DNA of 5,720 bases from Candidatus Aminicenantota bacterium. GTDB taxonomy: Bacteria; Acidobacteriota; Aminicenantia; UBA2199. Location of the stretch: contig JAPKZM010000232.1 in NCBI GenBank assembly GCA_026393775.1, positions 1 to 5,720 of the forward strand, written 5' to 3'. Numbering within the stretch: position 1 is the first letter of the stretch; every line of letters begins with the position of its first letter. A program made the translations under genes and the position numbers. The notes under the pieces were generated by a model. The model was not told the origin of the DNA. It was given only the letters and a program-made list of their open reading frames with translations, and ran no database searches. Below are positions 1 to 5,720 of the stretch, one piece after another.

Positions 1-453
1 CTGGTAAAGGGCTTGGTCGGCGCGCTCGACCAGCTGACCCGGTTCGGCGCCGGCCTGCGGGGTGGTGCTGGCCACTCCCAGGCTGACCGTGACCGTGGAA
101 GCGACGGGCGAGGCGGGGTGGGGGATGACGGCGGCGGCGACCGCTTCGCGGATGCTTGCGGCAATGGCCTGCGCGCCATTGTATTCCGTCCCCGGCAGCA
201 GCAACAGGAACTCATCGCCCCCGGTACGCGCCGGCAGGTCGGCCGGGCGCTTGGCCTGGGAACGAATGGCCGTGGCCACCTTGCGGATGCACTCGTCGCC
301 CTCCAAATGCCCGAGGGTATCGTTGTATGGCTTGAAGAAATCGATGTCCATGGCGACCAGCGACAGCGGCTTCTTCTCGCGGACGGCCAGGGCCCATTCC
401 TTCTGGAAGATCTCGTAGAACGTCCGATGGTTGGCCAGATCGGTCAGCCCGTC
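1..453 (-). other. GGDEF catalytic domain (partial)
   Basis: Starting at residue 783 (RFDGLTDLANHRTF), this has the canonical order of GGDEF elements. D818 is the metal ligand, and N826 and D835 are the expected guanine contacts. GGDEF at 860-864 is encoded at bases 208-222. The sequence ends with ERADQALYQ, where the family normally continues with a short AK-x-x-GRN tail, so only a few residues should be missing beyond the edge. No EAL domain, receiver or histidine kinase lies between the membrane helix and this domain. Confidence 0.93.
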
Positions 454-2799
454 GAAGCGGGCCAGACGCTGCAGTTGCGCGGTGCGCTCGTCCACGATGC
501 GCTCCAGCTTGCGCTCGCGCACCCTGGCCCGGTGCAGGAGGAGAATGAATGTCCCGGCGATGAGCAGCAAGGCGGCGGCAGCGAGCAACCAGTTGAACAG
601 CGCCGTCTGGGTGAAATACGGCTTCAGGATGAAGGAGAACAATGCCCCGCGGCGGTTCCACACCCCATCGCCGTTGCCGGCAATGACCCGGAAGGTGTAC
701 GCCCGCGGGGGCAGGTTGGTGTAAAAGGCCGAGCGGCGGTTGCCCGCCTGGACCCATTCGGAATCGAAGCCGTCGAGGCGGTAGGCGAAGCGCACCTTGT
801 CCACCTGCAGGAAGCTGACGGCCGTGTAGGTGATCTCGATGTTGCCCTTTCCCGGCGAAACGGTCGCCCGGGACGATACCGCGAAGTCACGGCCGTTGAG
901 GACGGCCCTTTCGACGGCCAGCGGCGGCTCGATGCGGTTGAGGAGCTGGCGATCGGGGTCGAACATGGAGAGGCCGCGGATGGTCGGGAACCAGATACGC
1001 CCGCTGCGGTCGATGCAGCCGGCCGGCTGCGCCGGGCCGCTGCTTTCGGTCACCTTGATGCCCTCCGACTTGCCGAAGGAGACGCAGGGGATGCGCGAGA
1101 TACGCCCGGAAGCGAAGGCGAACAAGTCCTGCTTGTCGACGTGGTAGATGCCCTTGTTGCCGTTCATCCACACATCGCGGCTCGAGAAACGGAAGACGCG
1201 GTCAGTGCGGATCCAGAGCAGACCGCCATGGTCGGTCCCGACCCACACGTCGCCCTCGCGGTCGGCGTGGATGACCCAAACGGGCTGGTCGTGAATCTCC
1301 TTGGAATGGATGCCGCGGAAATGCCCGTCTTCCAGCACAGCCAATCCGCCGTTGTAGGCACCGGCCCAGATGCGTCCATCCCTGTCCTCTTCAAGGGCGT
1401 AGATGTAGTTGCTGGGCAGGCCGCTGTCGGCATTGAAATTGGTGATGCGCCCATTCGCAATGCAGTCGAGCCCACCGCCGTTCGTCCCCACCCAGATGCG
1501 GCCGCGGCTGTCGGCCAAGAGGGAACGGATGATGTCGTTGGCCACCCCCGCGATGCGGGCGAAGCGCCCCGGCTTCCCCGCAGCCGGCATGCGGTACAGC
1601 CCGCCCCCGTAAGTGCCCACCCAGAGCGAATCGTCCTTGCCCTGGGCGATGGACCATACATGCTCGCTGAGCAGGCCCTGATCTCGGCCGAAAACCTGCC
1701 ACTCCGTCCCCTGGTGCCGGACCAGGCCGCCGCCGACCGTGCCGACCCAGATGGCGCCCTGGCGGTCCTCGAACACCGCCCGCACCGGGTCGACCGGCAG
1801 GCCGTTGCGAGACCCATAGAGGATGAACTTATCGTCCTTCAGCTGCAGGAGGCCGTCGCGGGTGCCGACCCACAGGCTGCCTTCCTGGTCTTCCAGGATG
1901 CAGCGCCCCGCCGACACGCCGCCCTGGAGCTGGCCCAAGACCGAGACCTTGCCGTCCTTGATGCGGTTGAGCGGCTCCTGATTGGTGCCGATCCAGGTCA
2001 CTCCGTGACGATCCTGGAACACGGCGCGGATATCGTCGGAGGACAGCTTTTCCTGCAGCGGCTCGAAGCGGCCGGCGCGGAAGCGGACCAAGCCGCCGCC
2101 GCTGGTGCCGATCCACAGCGTGCCCCGCATGTCGAGATGCAGGGCGCGAATATCGGAATGGGGGAGCCCGCCGCCGACTATGTAGACCTGCATCTTCCCG
2201 TTCCGGTAGTGGTTCAGTCCCTGGCCGGTGCCGATCCAGATGCCGCCGTCGCCGTCGTCGGCCAGGGTGGTGACGTAGTTGTAAGAAAGCCCCTGGGCAG
2301 TGGTAAACGTCTGGAAGCGGTCATCCCGGCAACTGTACAGCCCGCCGGTGGTGCCGACCCACATGGTGCCGGAGCGGTCCAAGAAAAGGCAGAGAATGAA
2401 ATGGGTGAACAGCCCCTGGTGCTCGTCGAAGCGCTGGAAGCGGCCATCCGCGTAGCGCAACAGGCCGGCCGTAGTCCCGATCCAGAGCCGGCCCTTGCCG
2501 TCTTCGGCCAAGGCTTTGATGCCGTTGCTCTCCATCTCCAGCGTATTGCTCTTGTCGAAAACGGTGAATGTCAGCCCATCGAAGCGGGCCAGCCCTTCGT
2601 AGGTGCCCAGCCAGAGATAGCCATCACGGGTCTGGATCATGGCTAGGACCGAACTTTGCGGTAATCCGTTCTCGGTGGAGTAACGCTCGATCGCGTATTC
2701 ATCCAATGCCAGGTTCGGGTCGAGCGCCGACAAGGAGAATGGAAGGGCGGCCAGGAGCCATCCGCACAAAGCCAACTGGAAAAATCGGTTAGTTACCAT
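1..2799 (-). CDS. Periplasmic two-component-type beta-propeller sensor with GGDEF diguanylate cyclase output (C-terminus cut by window edge)
   Basis: The frame is open for 933 codons and runs off the left edge, just before the usual end of a GGDEF domain. It probably makes c-di-GMP from two GTP in the cytoplasm in response to a periplasmic ligand. Residues 1-25 form a signal peptide (basic start, hydrophobic core, SLSA before LDPN). Residues 44-614 are reg_prop propeller repeats. A Y_Y_Y domain covers about 655-727, a membrane helix 735-755 and a short charged linker 757-782. The GGDEF domain starts at 783, with DIDFFKPYND (818-827), GGDEF (860-864) and the RPAD inhibitory site (851-854) five residues before it. 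These motifs predict an active, product-inhibited cyclase. The ATG at 2799 is the only good start: it opens the signal peptide, and the next Met in frame is residue 54. Its GGAG site is only 3 bases upstream. The ligand is unknown. Confidence 0.93.
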   Translation of the reverse strand, partial: MVTNRFFQLALCGWLLAALPFSLSALDPNLALDEYAIERYSTENGLPQSSVLAMIQTRDGYLWLGTYEGLARFDGLTFTVFDKSNTLEMESNGIKALAEDGKGRLWIGTTAGLLRYADGRFQRFDEHQGLFTHFILCLFLDRSGTMWVGTTGGLYSCRDDRFQTFTTAQGLSYNYVTTLADDGDGGIWIGTGQGLNHYRNGKMQVYIVGGGLPHSDIRALHLDMRGTLWIGTSGGGLVRFRAGRFEPLQEKLSSDDIRAVFQDRHGVTWIGTNQEPLNRIKDGKVSVLGQLQGGVSAGRCILEDQEGSLWVGTRDGLLQLKDDKFILYGSRNGLPVDPVRAVFEDRQGAIWVGTVGGGLVRHQGTEWQVFGRDQGLLSEHVWSIAQGKDDSLWVGTYGGGLYRMPAAGKPGRFARIAGVANDIIRSLLADSRGRIWVGTNGGGLDCIANGRITNFNADSGLPSNYIYALEEDRDGRIWAGAYNGGLAVLEDGHFRGIHSKEIHDQPVWVIHADREGDVWVGTDHGGLLWIRTDRVFRFSSRDVWMNGNKGIYHVDKQDLFAFASGRISRIPCVSFGKSEGIKVTESSGPAQPAGCIDRSGRIWFPTIRGLSMFDPDRQLLNRIEPPLAVERAVLNGRDFAVSSRATVSPGKGNIEITYTAVSFLQVDKVRFAYRLDGFDSEWVQAGNRRSAFYTNLPPRAYTFRVIAGNGDGVWNRRGALFSFILKPYFTQTALFNWLLAAAALLLIAGTFILLLHRARVRERKLERIVDERTAQLQRLARFDGLTDLANHRTFYEIFQKEWALAVREKKPLSLVAMDIDFFKPYNDTLGHLEGDECIRKVATAIRSQAKRPADLPARTGGDEFLLLLPGTEYNGAQAIAASIREAVAAAVIPHPASPVASTVTVSLGVASTTPQAGAEPGQLVERADQALYQ
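619..837 (-). other. Y_Y_Y domain of the cyclase sensor region
   Basis: Residues about 655-727 follow the propellers and precede the membrane helix. They show the family pattern: ITYTAVSF, then FAYRLDGFDSEW, then a run ending in YTNLPPRAYTFRV and GNGDGVWN. This immunoglobulin-like module is the usual connector between reg_prop propellers and the membrane in such sensors and helps dimerise them in characterised homologues. Here it would transmit the ligand state to the cyclase. Confidence 0.85.
958..2670 (-). repeat. Array of about 14 beta-propeller (reg_prop) repeats inside the cyclase gene
   Basis: The motif W-(I/L/V)-G-T recurs at residues 63, 106, 147, 188, 229, 269, 310, 351, 393, 436 and 519, with the variant WAGA at 478. 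A diverged form, WFPT, sits at 603. Spacing is 40-43 residues throughout, except for one 84-residue step (519 to 603), which is twice the period and so hides one degenerate blade near 561. Each unit has the pattern D-x-x-G-x-(I/L)-W-(I/V)-G-T followed by G-G-L and an aromatic. Fourteen blades fit two seven-bladed propellers, as known for Bacteroides hybrid two-component sensors. This is a protein-level repeat; the DNA copies have diverged. Confidence 0.88.
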
Positions 2800-2821
2800 G
2801 CTCTCCGTCGTGCTATACCGA

Positions 2822-2850
2822 GTTATAACGCAAAAACCTATATTTTTCAA
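2822..2850 (-). promoter_or_regulatory. Sigma-70 type promoter for the propeller-cyclase gene
   Basis: On the minus strand, TTGAAA (2850-2845) and TATAAC (2827-2822) are separated by exactly 17 bases. Each is one base off the consensus. The predicted start near 2815 leaves a leader of about 16 bases carrying the GGAG site at 2806-2803. The element sits in the 63-base gap after the symporter stop, so the cyclase can be transcribed alone. No terminator is visible after the symporter, so read-through is also possible. Confidence 0.72.
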
Positions 2851-2862
2851 GCCACGTAAAAA

Positions 2863-4365
2863 TCAGCCATTTCCGGGAGCGCTGGACATTTTTGCCCGCG
2901 TCCGCAGGGGCGGCACGCTGGCGGCTTTTTTCGGCAAAACGAAAGTGGCGATGACCGCAACGGCTCCGGCCACGAAAAAAGTGAGCAGTCGCGAGGTGAT
3001 CCTGGCGTTCATGCCGCTGACGCTCCACAAGATGGTGAACAGCAGGCCGCTGATGATGGTGGCGATCACTGCCCGGCCGTGGTAGCGCTTCCAGAACAGG
3101 GTGAAAAGGATGACGATGGAGAAGGTGCCGCCGATACCGGCCCAGACGTAGCTCACCATGGTGTAGATGAGCCGGTTGGGGAAGATGTAGGCCAAAACCA
3201 GGGCGACGAGGGCCAGCAGGGCGGTGATCAGCCGCGATTGCCACAGGCGGTCGGCCCCCTGGTGTTTTTTGTTGAGGGGCTTGATCAGGTTCTCCGAGAG
3301 CTCGCAGGACGAGAGAACGAGCAGCGAGTCGGCGGTGGAGATCATGGCGGCGATGGCGCCGGTGATCAGTAGGGCGGCGAGGGCCGGCGGGAACAGCTTG
3401 AGCAGCACCAGCGGCAGGACAAGCTCCTGGTCGGCCAGCTTGCCGGGGCCAAACATGGCCAGGCCGATCCAGCCGATGGCCAGTGCTCCCAGGTAGGCGA
3501 CTAGGGTCCAGGCGATGCCGATGTTCCTCGCTTTTCTCGCCTGGGCCGTGTTCCTGATGGCCATGAAACGCATGCTCAGCTGCGGTTGACCTCCGAGGTA
3601 GCCGAAGAACCAGGAGAAGCAGCCGGCGATCATCACCCCGGCGGCGAATCCCGACGTGGCGCCGGTCAGGGAGATGTAATCCGGCCCGGCGGCCCTCAGG
3701 GCGCCGCCGATGGACGAGGCGAACAGGCCGGGGGTTTTGGCGATATAGAGCATGCCGGCGATCGGGGTGACGATCAGGGTGATGATCATCAGGATGGCCT
3801 GGACGCAATCGGTGTAGATGACGCTGAGGAATCCGCCGTAGATGGTGTAGGGGATGATGATCAGCGCCGTGACTAGCATGCCCAGCTTCTCGTCAACGCT
3901 GAAGAGGGTGAAGAGCGTCTTGCCGCCGCCCAGGAATTGGGCGCCGACATAGAAGAAGAAGAAAAAAACGATGGTCGAGCTGGCGACGACGCGGATCCAT
4001 TTTGCCATCTCGCCGTGCTTTTTGGAGATGTACTCGCTGAATGTGTTTACCTGGAACTTCTCGGCTTCGTCGCGCAGGCGCCAGGCCAGCCCCACCCAGG
4101 CGGTGATGATGCCGGCGACGCAGCCCAGCGCGGTCCAGATCTCGGTCAGGCCGGTCGCATAGGCCATGCCGGGGAGTCCGAGCAGCGCCCAGGAGGATTC
4201 CCCGGTGGCCCTCTCCGACAGGGCGGCCGCCCAACCGGGTAGGTTGCGGCCGGCAATGGCGTAATCGCAGTCGTTCTTCACCTTGCGCCCTTGGTAAAGG
4301 CCCCAGAGGATCAACAGCAAAAAATATCCCGCTACGACCAACAGCATTTGCGCGAAAGCCGCCAT
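2863..4365 (-). CDS. Sodium/solute symporter, PutP-like (SSS family)
   Basis: A 500-residue inner-membrane transporter, the normal length for the SSS family (LeuT fold, about 13 helices). It should couple inward sodium movement to uptake of a small solute, perhaps proline or another amino acid. Family signatures are GLPG (63-66), YGGFLSVIYTDCVQ (176-189), GYLGGQPQLSMRFMA (255-269) and GAIAAMISTADS (336-347). S343 and T344 match the sodium-binding Ser340/Thr341 of E. coli PutP. The stretch ATGESSW (53-59) lies where PutP has ASDMSGW, so the PutP Asp55 is not kept and a glutamate sits beside that place. Residues 134-138 are five phenylalanines in a helix. The C-terminus is a short basic tail without a kinase or other fused module. 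The ATG has AAGGAGG (4376-4370) 4 bases upstream. Family assignment is firm; the substrate is not. Confidence 0.93.
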   Translation of the reverse strand: MAAFAQMLLVVAGYFLLLILWGLYQGRKVKNDCDYAIAGRNLPGWAAALSERATGESSWALLGLPGMAYATGLTEIWTALGCVAGIITAWVGLAWRLRDEAEKFQVNTFSEYISKKHGEMAKWIRVVASSTIVFFFFFYVGAQFLGGGKTLFTLFSVDEKLGMLVTALIIIPYTIYGGFLSVIYTDCVQAILMIITLIVTPIAGMLYIAKTPGLFASSIGGALRAAGPDYISLTGATSGFAAGVMIAGCFSWFFGYLGGQPQLSMRFMAIRNTAQARKARNIGIAWTLVAYLGALAIGWIGLAMFGPGKLADQELVLPLVLLKLFPPALAALLITGAIAAMISTADSLLVLSSCELSENLIKPLNKKHQGADRLWQSRLITALLALVALVLAYIFPNRLIYTMVSYVWAGIGGTFSIVILFTLFWKRYHGRAVIATIISGLLFTILWSVSGMNARITSRLLTFFVAGAVAVIATFVLPKKAASVPPLRTRAKMSSAPGNG

Positions 4366-4410
4366 GTTCCCTCCTTGCAGGTTTCCTCTTTATTCCCGAT
4401 TTAAGGCAAC

Positions 4411-4439
4411 ATTATATTGAACGAAAACCCTTTTTTCAA
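4411..4439 (-). promoter_or_regulatory. Strong sigma-70 type promoter for the symporter
   Basis: On the minus strand, TTGAAA (4439-4434) and a perfect TATAAT (4416-4411) are 17 bases apart. The start should fall near 4404, giving a leader of about 38 bases that ends with the AAGGAGG site. The -35 box adjoins the hairpin cluster that follows the upstream operon, so symporter transcription looks independent of the receptor operon. Confidence 0.8.
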
Positions 4440-4445
4440 GAGCCC

Positions 4446-4480
4446 GGCGGCCTCTGTTCCGCCTTGAATTAATGCGGAAC
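4446..4480. repeat. Overlapping inverted repeats in the operon gap
   Basis: GTTCCGC (4456-4462) and GCGGAAC (4474-4480) form a perfect 7-bp stem with an 11-base AT-rich loop. GGCGG (4446-4450) and CCGCC (4459-4463) form a 5-bp stem with an 8-base loop. The two share bases 4459-4462, so only one can form at a time. They lie between the GC-rich hairpin and the symporter -35 box. A role in RNA 3'-end formation or protein binding is possible; neither is shown. Confidence 0.5.
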
Positions 4481-4513
4481 CCCGCCCTGCTAGACAGCGG
4501 CGGGTTTCTTTTT
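4478..4513. terminator. GC-rich hairpin with T-tract on the plus-strand side, after the receptor/molybdopterin-fold operon
   Basis: CCCGCC (4481-4486) pairs with GGCGGG (4499-4504). The stem extends inward by CTG/CAG with one bulged C around a CTAGA loop, and outward by AA/TT. The T-rich tract TTTCTTTTT (4505-4513) lies on the plus-strand 3' side. It stands 16 bases past the stop of the secreted-protein gene, where a terminator is expected. Read in the minus direction, however, it is followed by GGTTCCGC and has no U-tract. It may act in both directions or mainly stop plus-strand transcription. Confidence 0.55.
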
Positions 4514-4521
4514 ATGAGGGA

Positions 4522-5535
4522 TCAGTAAACAAGAAAATGTATGGTGTTGACCGCTTTGAGGGCGCGGTCGGAGAAGAAGTCGGGGGCCGGGAAGATGGTG
4601 AAACGCCCGCCTTCCTGTCCTTCGCCGCGGTCGATCAACAGGAACTCGGCCTGGTCGTTGCGGTTGAAGAGCTCGCTGCAGCTCAGAGCCACGCGGTAGC
4701 CGTCGACCGAAGCCGCAACCAGGTATCCCTGCCGCAGCGTCTTACTGTCCAGGGTGAAAAAGGTTTTCAGCGCGTCCTTGAGCGGCCAGCCGGTGAATTG
4801 CTGGATGCCGTGGAAGCCCTTGCCGCGGCCGTAGAATACCGCGGGGTATACTCGGGGTTCTTCTTGCAGCCCCGCCGGGTCGATGGCAACGGACTGTCCA
4901 TCGGCTCGGGACACCTTGAAATTCGGGGCATAAAGGGGTTTCTGGCCTTTCTTGCCCGGCAAGCTGAGCGGCGCCGAGAACACGGTGATGCGGATCGGCG
5001 AGCTTATGTTGCGCTCACTGACCAGGTCGTTGCCGCAGACCAGTTTCATCGTTTCCGGCAGGGGCCAGTTCTCCTTCGTTTCGCTGGGGATGATCGGAGC
5101 GACGCGGTCGGCGATGAGGATGCGGTGCAGCGCCGACGGGTAAAAGATCTCCCCCCAGCTCAGGACAACCTTTTCGCCCTTCTGGTTTTCCACCGCCACC
5201 AGCAGGTCGATGATCGAGCGGAATTCGGCCTGGTTCTTCTTGGCTACGATTTTCTCCTTCAGGATGTCGAAAAGCGAATAGCCGTCATAGCGGTAGGAGC
5301 CGATAAAGGCGATCGCCCCTTTTTCCAGCCTTGCCTCGCGGACGATGAGCGAGCGCCGGGGCAGGCCGCCGAGGTCGACGAAGCCGGGATTGGCCACCTC
5401 GCCGGCGACCTCGATCTTCAGCGTCCCGGGCAGGTTTTTCTCGGGCGTGTTGTCATAAAAGTCGTTGTTTTCCTGGCCGAAGCACATCCATGCCGATGCC
5501 AGCATCACTAAAAGCAGCGGGATCGTTTTTTTCAT
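4522..5535 (-). CDS. Secreted protein with two tandem sulfite-oxidase-like molybdopterin-binding folds
   Basis: A 337-residue protein with an N-terminal signal peptide (MKK, hydrophobic residues 5-17, likely cleavage after CFG at 20). It is probably periplasmic or surface-held; there is no lipobox. Two copies of one fold follow, about 38-187 and 206-335. They align through YDGYSLFDILK (83-93) with FTGWPLKDALK (247-257), KVVLSWGEIF (122-131) with YRVALSCSELF (280-290), ILIADR with FLLIDR, and the closing strands ISSPIRITV with LKAVNTIHFLV. This pattern matches the oxidoreductase molybdopterin-binding (SUOX) fold. The only cysteines are C18 in the signal peptide, C167 and C286, and none sits in an obvious catalytic motif, so a binding role is more likely than redox chemistry. 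AAGGAG (5550-5545) lies 9 bases before the ATG, and the gene follows the receptor by 23 bases. The fold call is from pattern recognition only; the cargo is unknown. Confidence 0.75.
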   Translation of the reverse strand: MKKTIPLLLVMLASAWMCFGQENNDFYDNTPEKNLPGTLKIEVAGEVANPGFVDLGGLPRRSLIVREARLEKGAIAFIGSYRYDGYSLFDILKEKIVAKKNQAEFRSIIDLLVAVENQKGEKVVLSWGEIFYPSALHRILIADRVAPIIPSETKENWPLPETMKLVCGNDLVSERNISSPIRITVFSAPLSLPGKKGQKPLYAPNFKVSRADGQSVAIDPAGLQEEPRVYPAVFYGRGKGFHGIQQFTGWPLKDALKTFFTLDSKTLRQGYLVAASVDGYRVALSCSELFNRNDQAEFLLIDRGEGQEGGRFTIFPAPDFFSDRALKAVNTIHFLVY

Positions 5536-5558
5536 GATCGGTTTCTCCTTGGTCGAAT

Positions 5559-5720
5559 TTATTTTTTACCTTCGATGAAAAAGCGGGCGCCGGCGGAAAT
5601 GGTGCGGGCCTTCATCGGCCAGCCGGGCTCGGTCCAGTATTCCTTATTTAACAGGTTTTCCGCCTTCAGGAAGAGGCTGAATTTTCCGAACCCGCGTTCC
5701 AGGGCAGCGTTAAAAATAGT
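5559..5720 (-). CDS. TonB-dependent outer-membrane receptor, C-terminal 53 residues only
   Basis: The frame enters from the right edge and ends at the TAA at 5561-5559. The visible part shows the typical last strands of a TonB-dependent receptor barrel: FSLFLKAENLLNKEYW, a short loop with EPGWPMKART, and the closing strand ISAGARFFIEGKK. The N-x-L-(N/D)-K-x-Y and G-x-R-F elements are characteristic of this family's C-terminus. The protein would import a scarce or bulky ligand across the outer membrane, driven by TonB-ExbB-ExbD. The substrate cannot be told because the plug and most of the barrel lie outside the window. It is the upstream gene of an operon with the secreted molybdopterin-fold protein. 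The chain runs a few charged residues past the usual terminal aromatic. Confidence 0.85.
   Translation of the reverse strand, partial: TIFNAALERGFGKFSLFLKAENLLNKEYWTEPGWPMKARTISAGARFFIEGKK

Noticed and set aside
212..2447. A series of short minus-strand frames suggesting a broken gene
   Set aside because: They are out of frame with the real reading frame, which I followed codon by codon without a stop from 2799 to base 1 (933 codons). The gene is intact as far as the window goes.
13..2646. An 877-codon open frame on the plus strand
   Set aside because: It lies wholly antisense to the propeller-cyclase gene. Its translation is a low-complexity mix rich in A, G, D, V and P with no domain, while the minus strand gives clear WxGT repeats, Y_Y_Y and GGDEF. 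High GC at third codon positions removes stops from the opposite strand.
2813..3808. A 331-codon open frame on the minus strand inside the symporter region
   Set aside because: It is a shifted frame of the symporter, rich in R, H and P, without membrane segments. The 500-codon frame carries all family motifs.
4441..4513. A possible tRNA or riboswitch in the gap
   Set aside because: No cloverleaf, T-loop or anticodon arm can be laid out, and no known riboswitch core is visible. The stems are short local hairpins.
4537..5511. A 324-codon open frame on the plus strand
   Set aside because: It is antisense to the secreted molybdopterin-fold gene. It has no signal peptide, no recognisable motif and no ribosome site, whereas the minus frame has a signal peptide, a strong AAGGAG site and a tandem domain.
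1..5720. CRISPR array, insertion sequence or attachment site
   Set aside because: There are no short regularly spaced DNA repeats outside the propeller coding region, no transposase or integrase, and no terminal inverted repeats.

Overview
All protein-coding genes that I can support lie on the minus strand. The window holds two complete genes (a PutP-like sodium/solute symporter and a secreted two-domain molybdopterin-fold protein) and two genes cut by the edges (a propeller-sensor diguanylate cyclase on the left and the last 53 residues of a TonB-dependent receptor on the right). The DNA is GC-rich, the intergenic spaces are AT-rich, and Shine-Dalgarno sites are present. A TonB-dependent receptor implies a Gram-negative (diderm) bacterium. 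The mix of genes would fit Acidobacteriota, Aminicenantes or a related high-GC diderm lineage, but that placement is only a guess because no marker gene is present.

Layout in the direction of transcription, right to left. Positions 5720-5559 are the receptor C-terminus. After 23 bases with a strong AAGGAG site comes the secreted protein (5535-4522), so these two form an operon. A 156-base gap (4521-4366) holds a cluster of nested hairpins and then a near-perfect sigma-70 promoter, which starts a new unit at the symporter (4365-2863). A 63-base gap follows with a second near-perfect promoter of the same design. It leads into the diguanylate cyclase (2799 to beyond base 1).

The cyclase is the most striking gene. 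It has a signal peptide, about 14 propeller repeats with a 40-43 residue period, a Y_Y_Y domain, one membrane helix, a short linker and a GGDEF domain with intact catalytic and I-site motifs. This is the extracellular architecture of Bacteroides hybrid two-component sensors, with cyclic-di-GMP synthesis as output in place of a kinase. An external ligand is probably sensed and turned into a c-di-GMP signal.

The receptor and its secreted partner look like an outer-membrane uptake system with an accessory protein. The partner is a tandem duplication of a sulfite-oxidase-like molybdopterin-binding fold with no recognisable catalytic cysteine, so binding rather than catalysis is likely. Whether the uptake operon and the symporter/cyclase pair are functionally connected cannot be told from the sequence. 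The very long open frames on the plus strand opposite these genes are codon-bias shadows.
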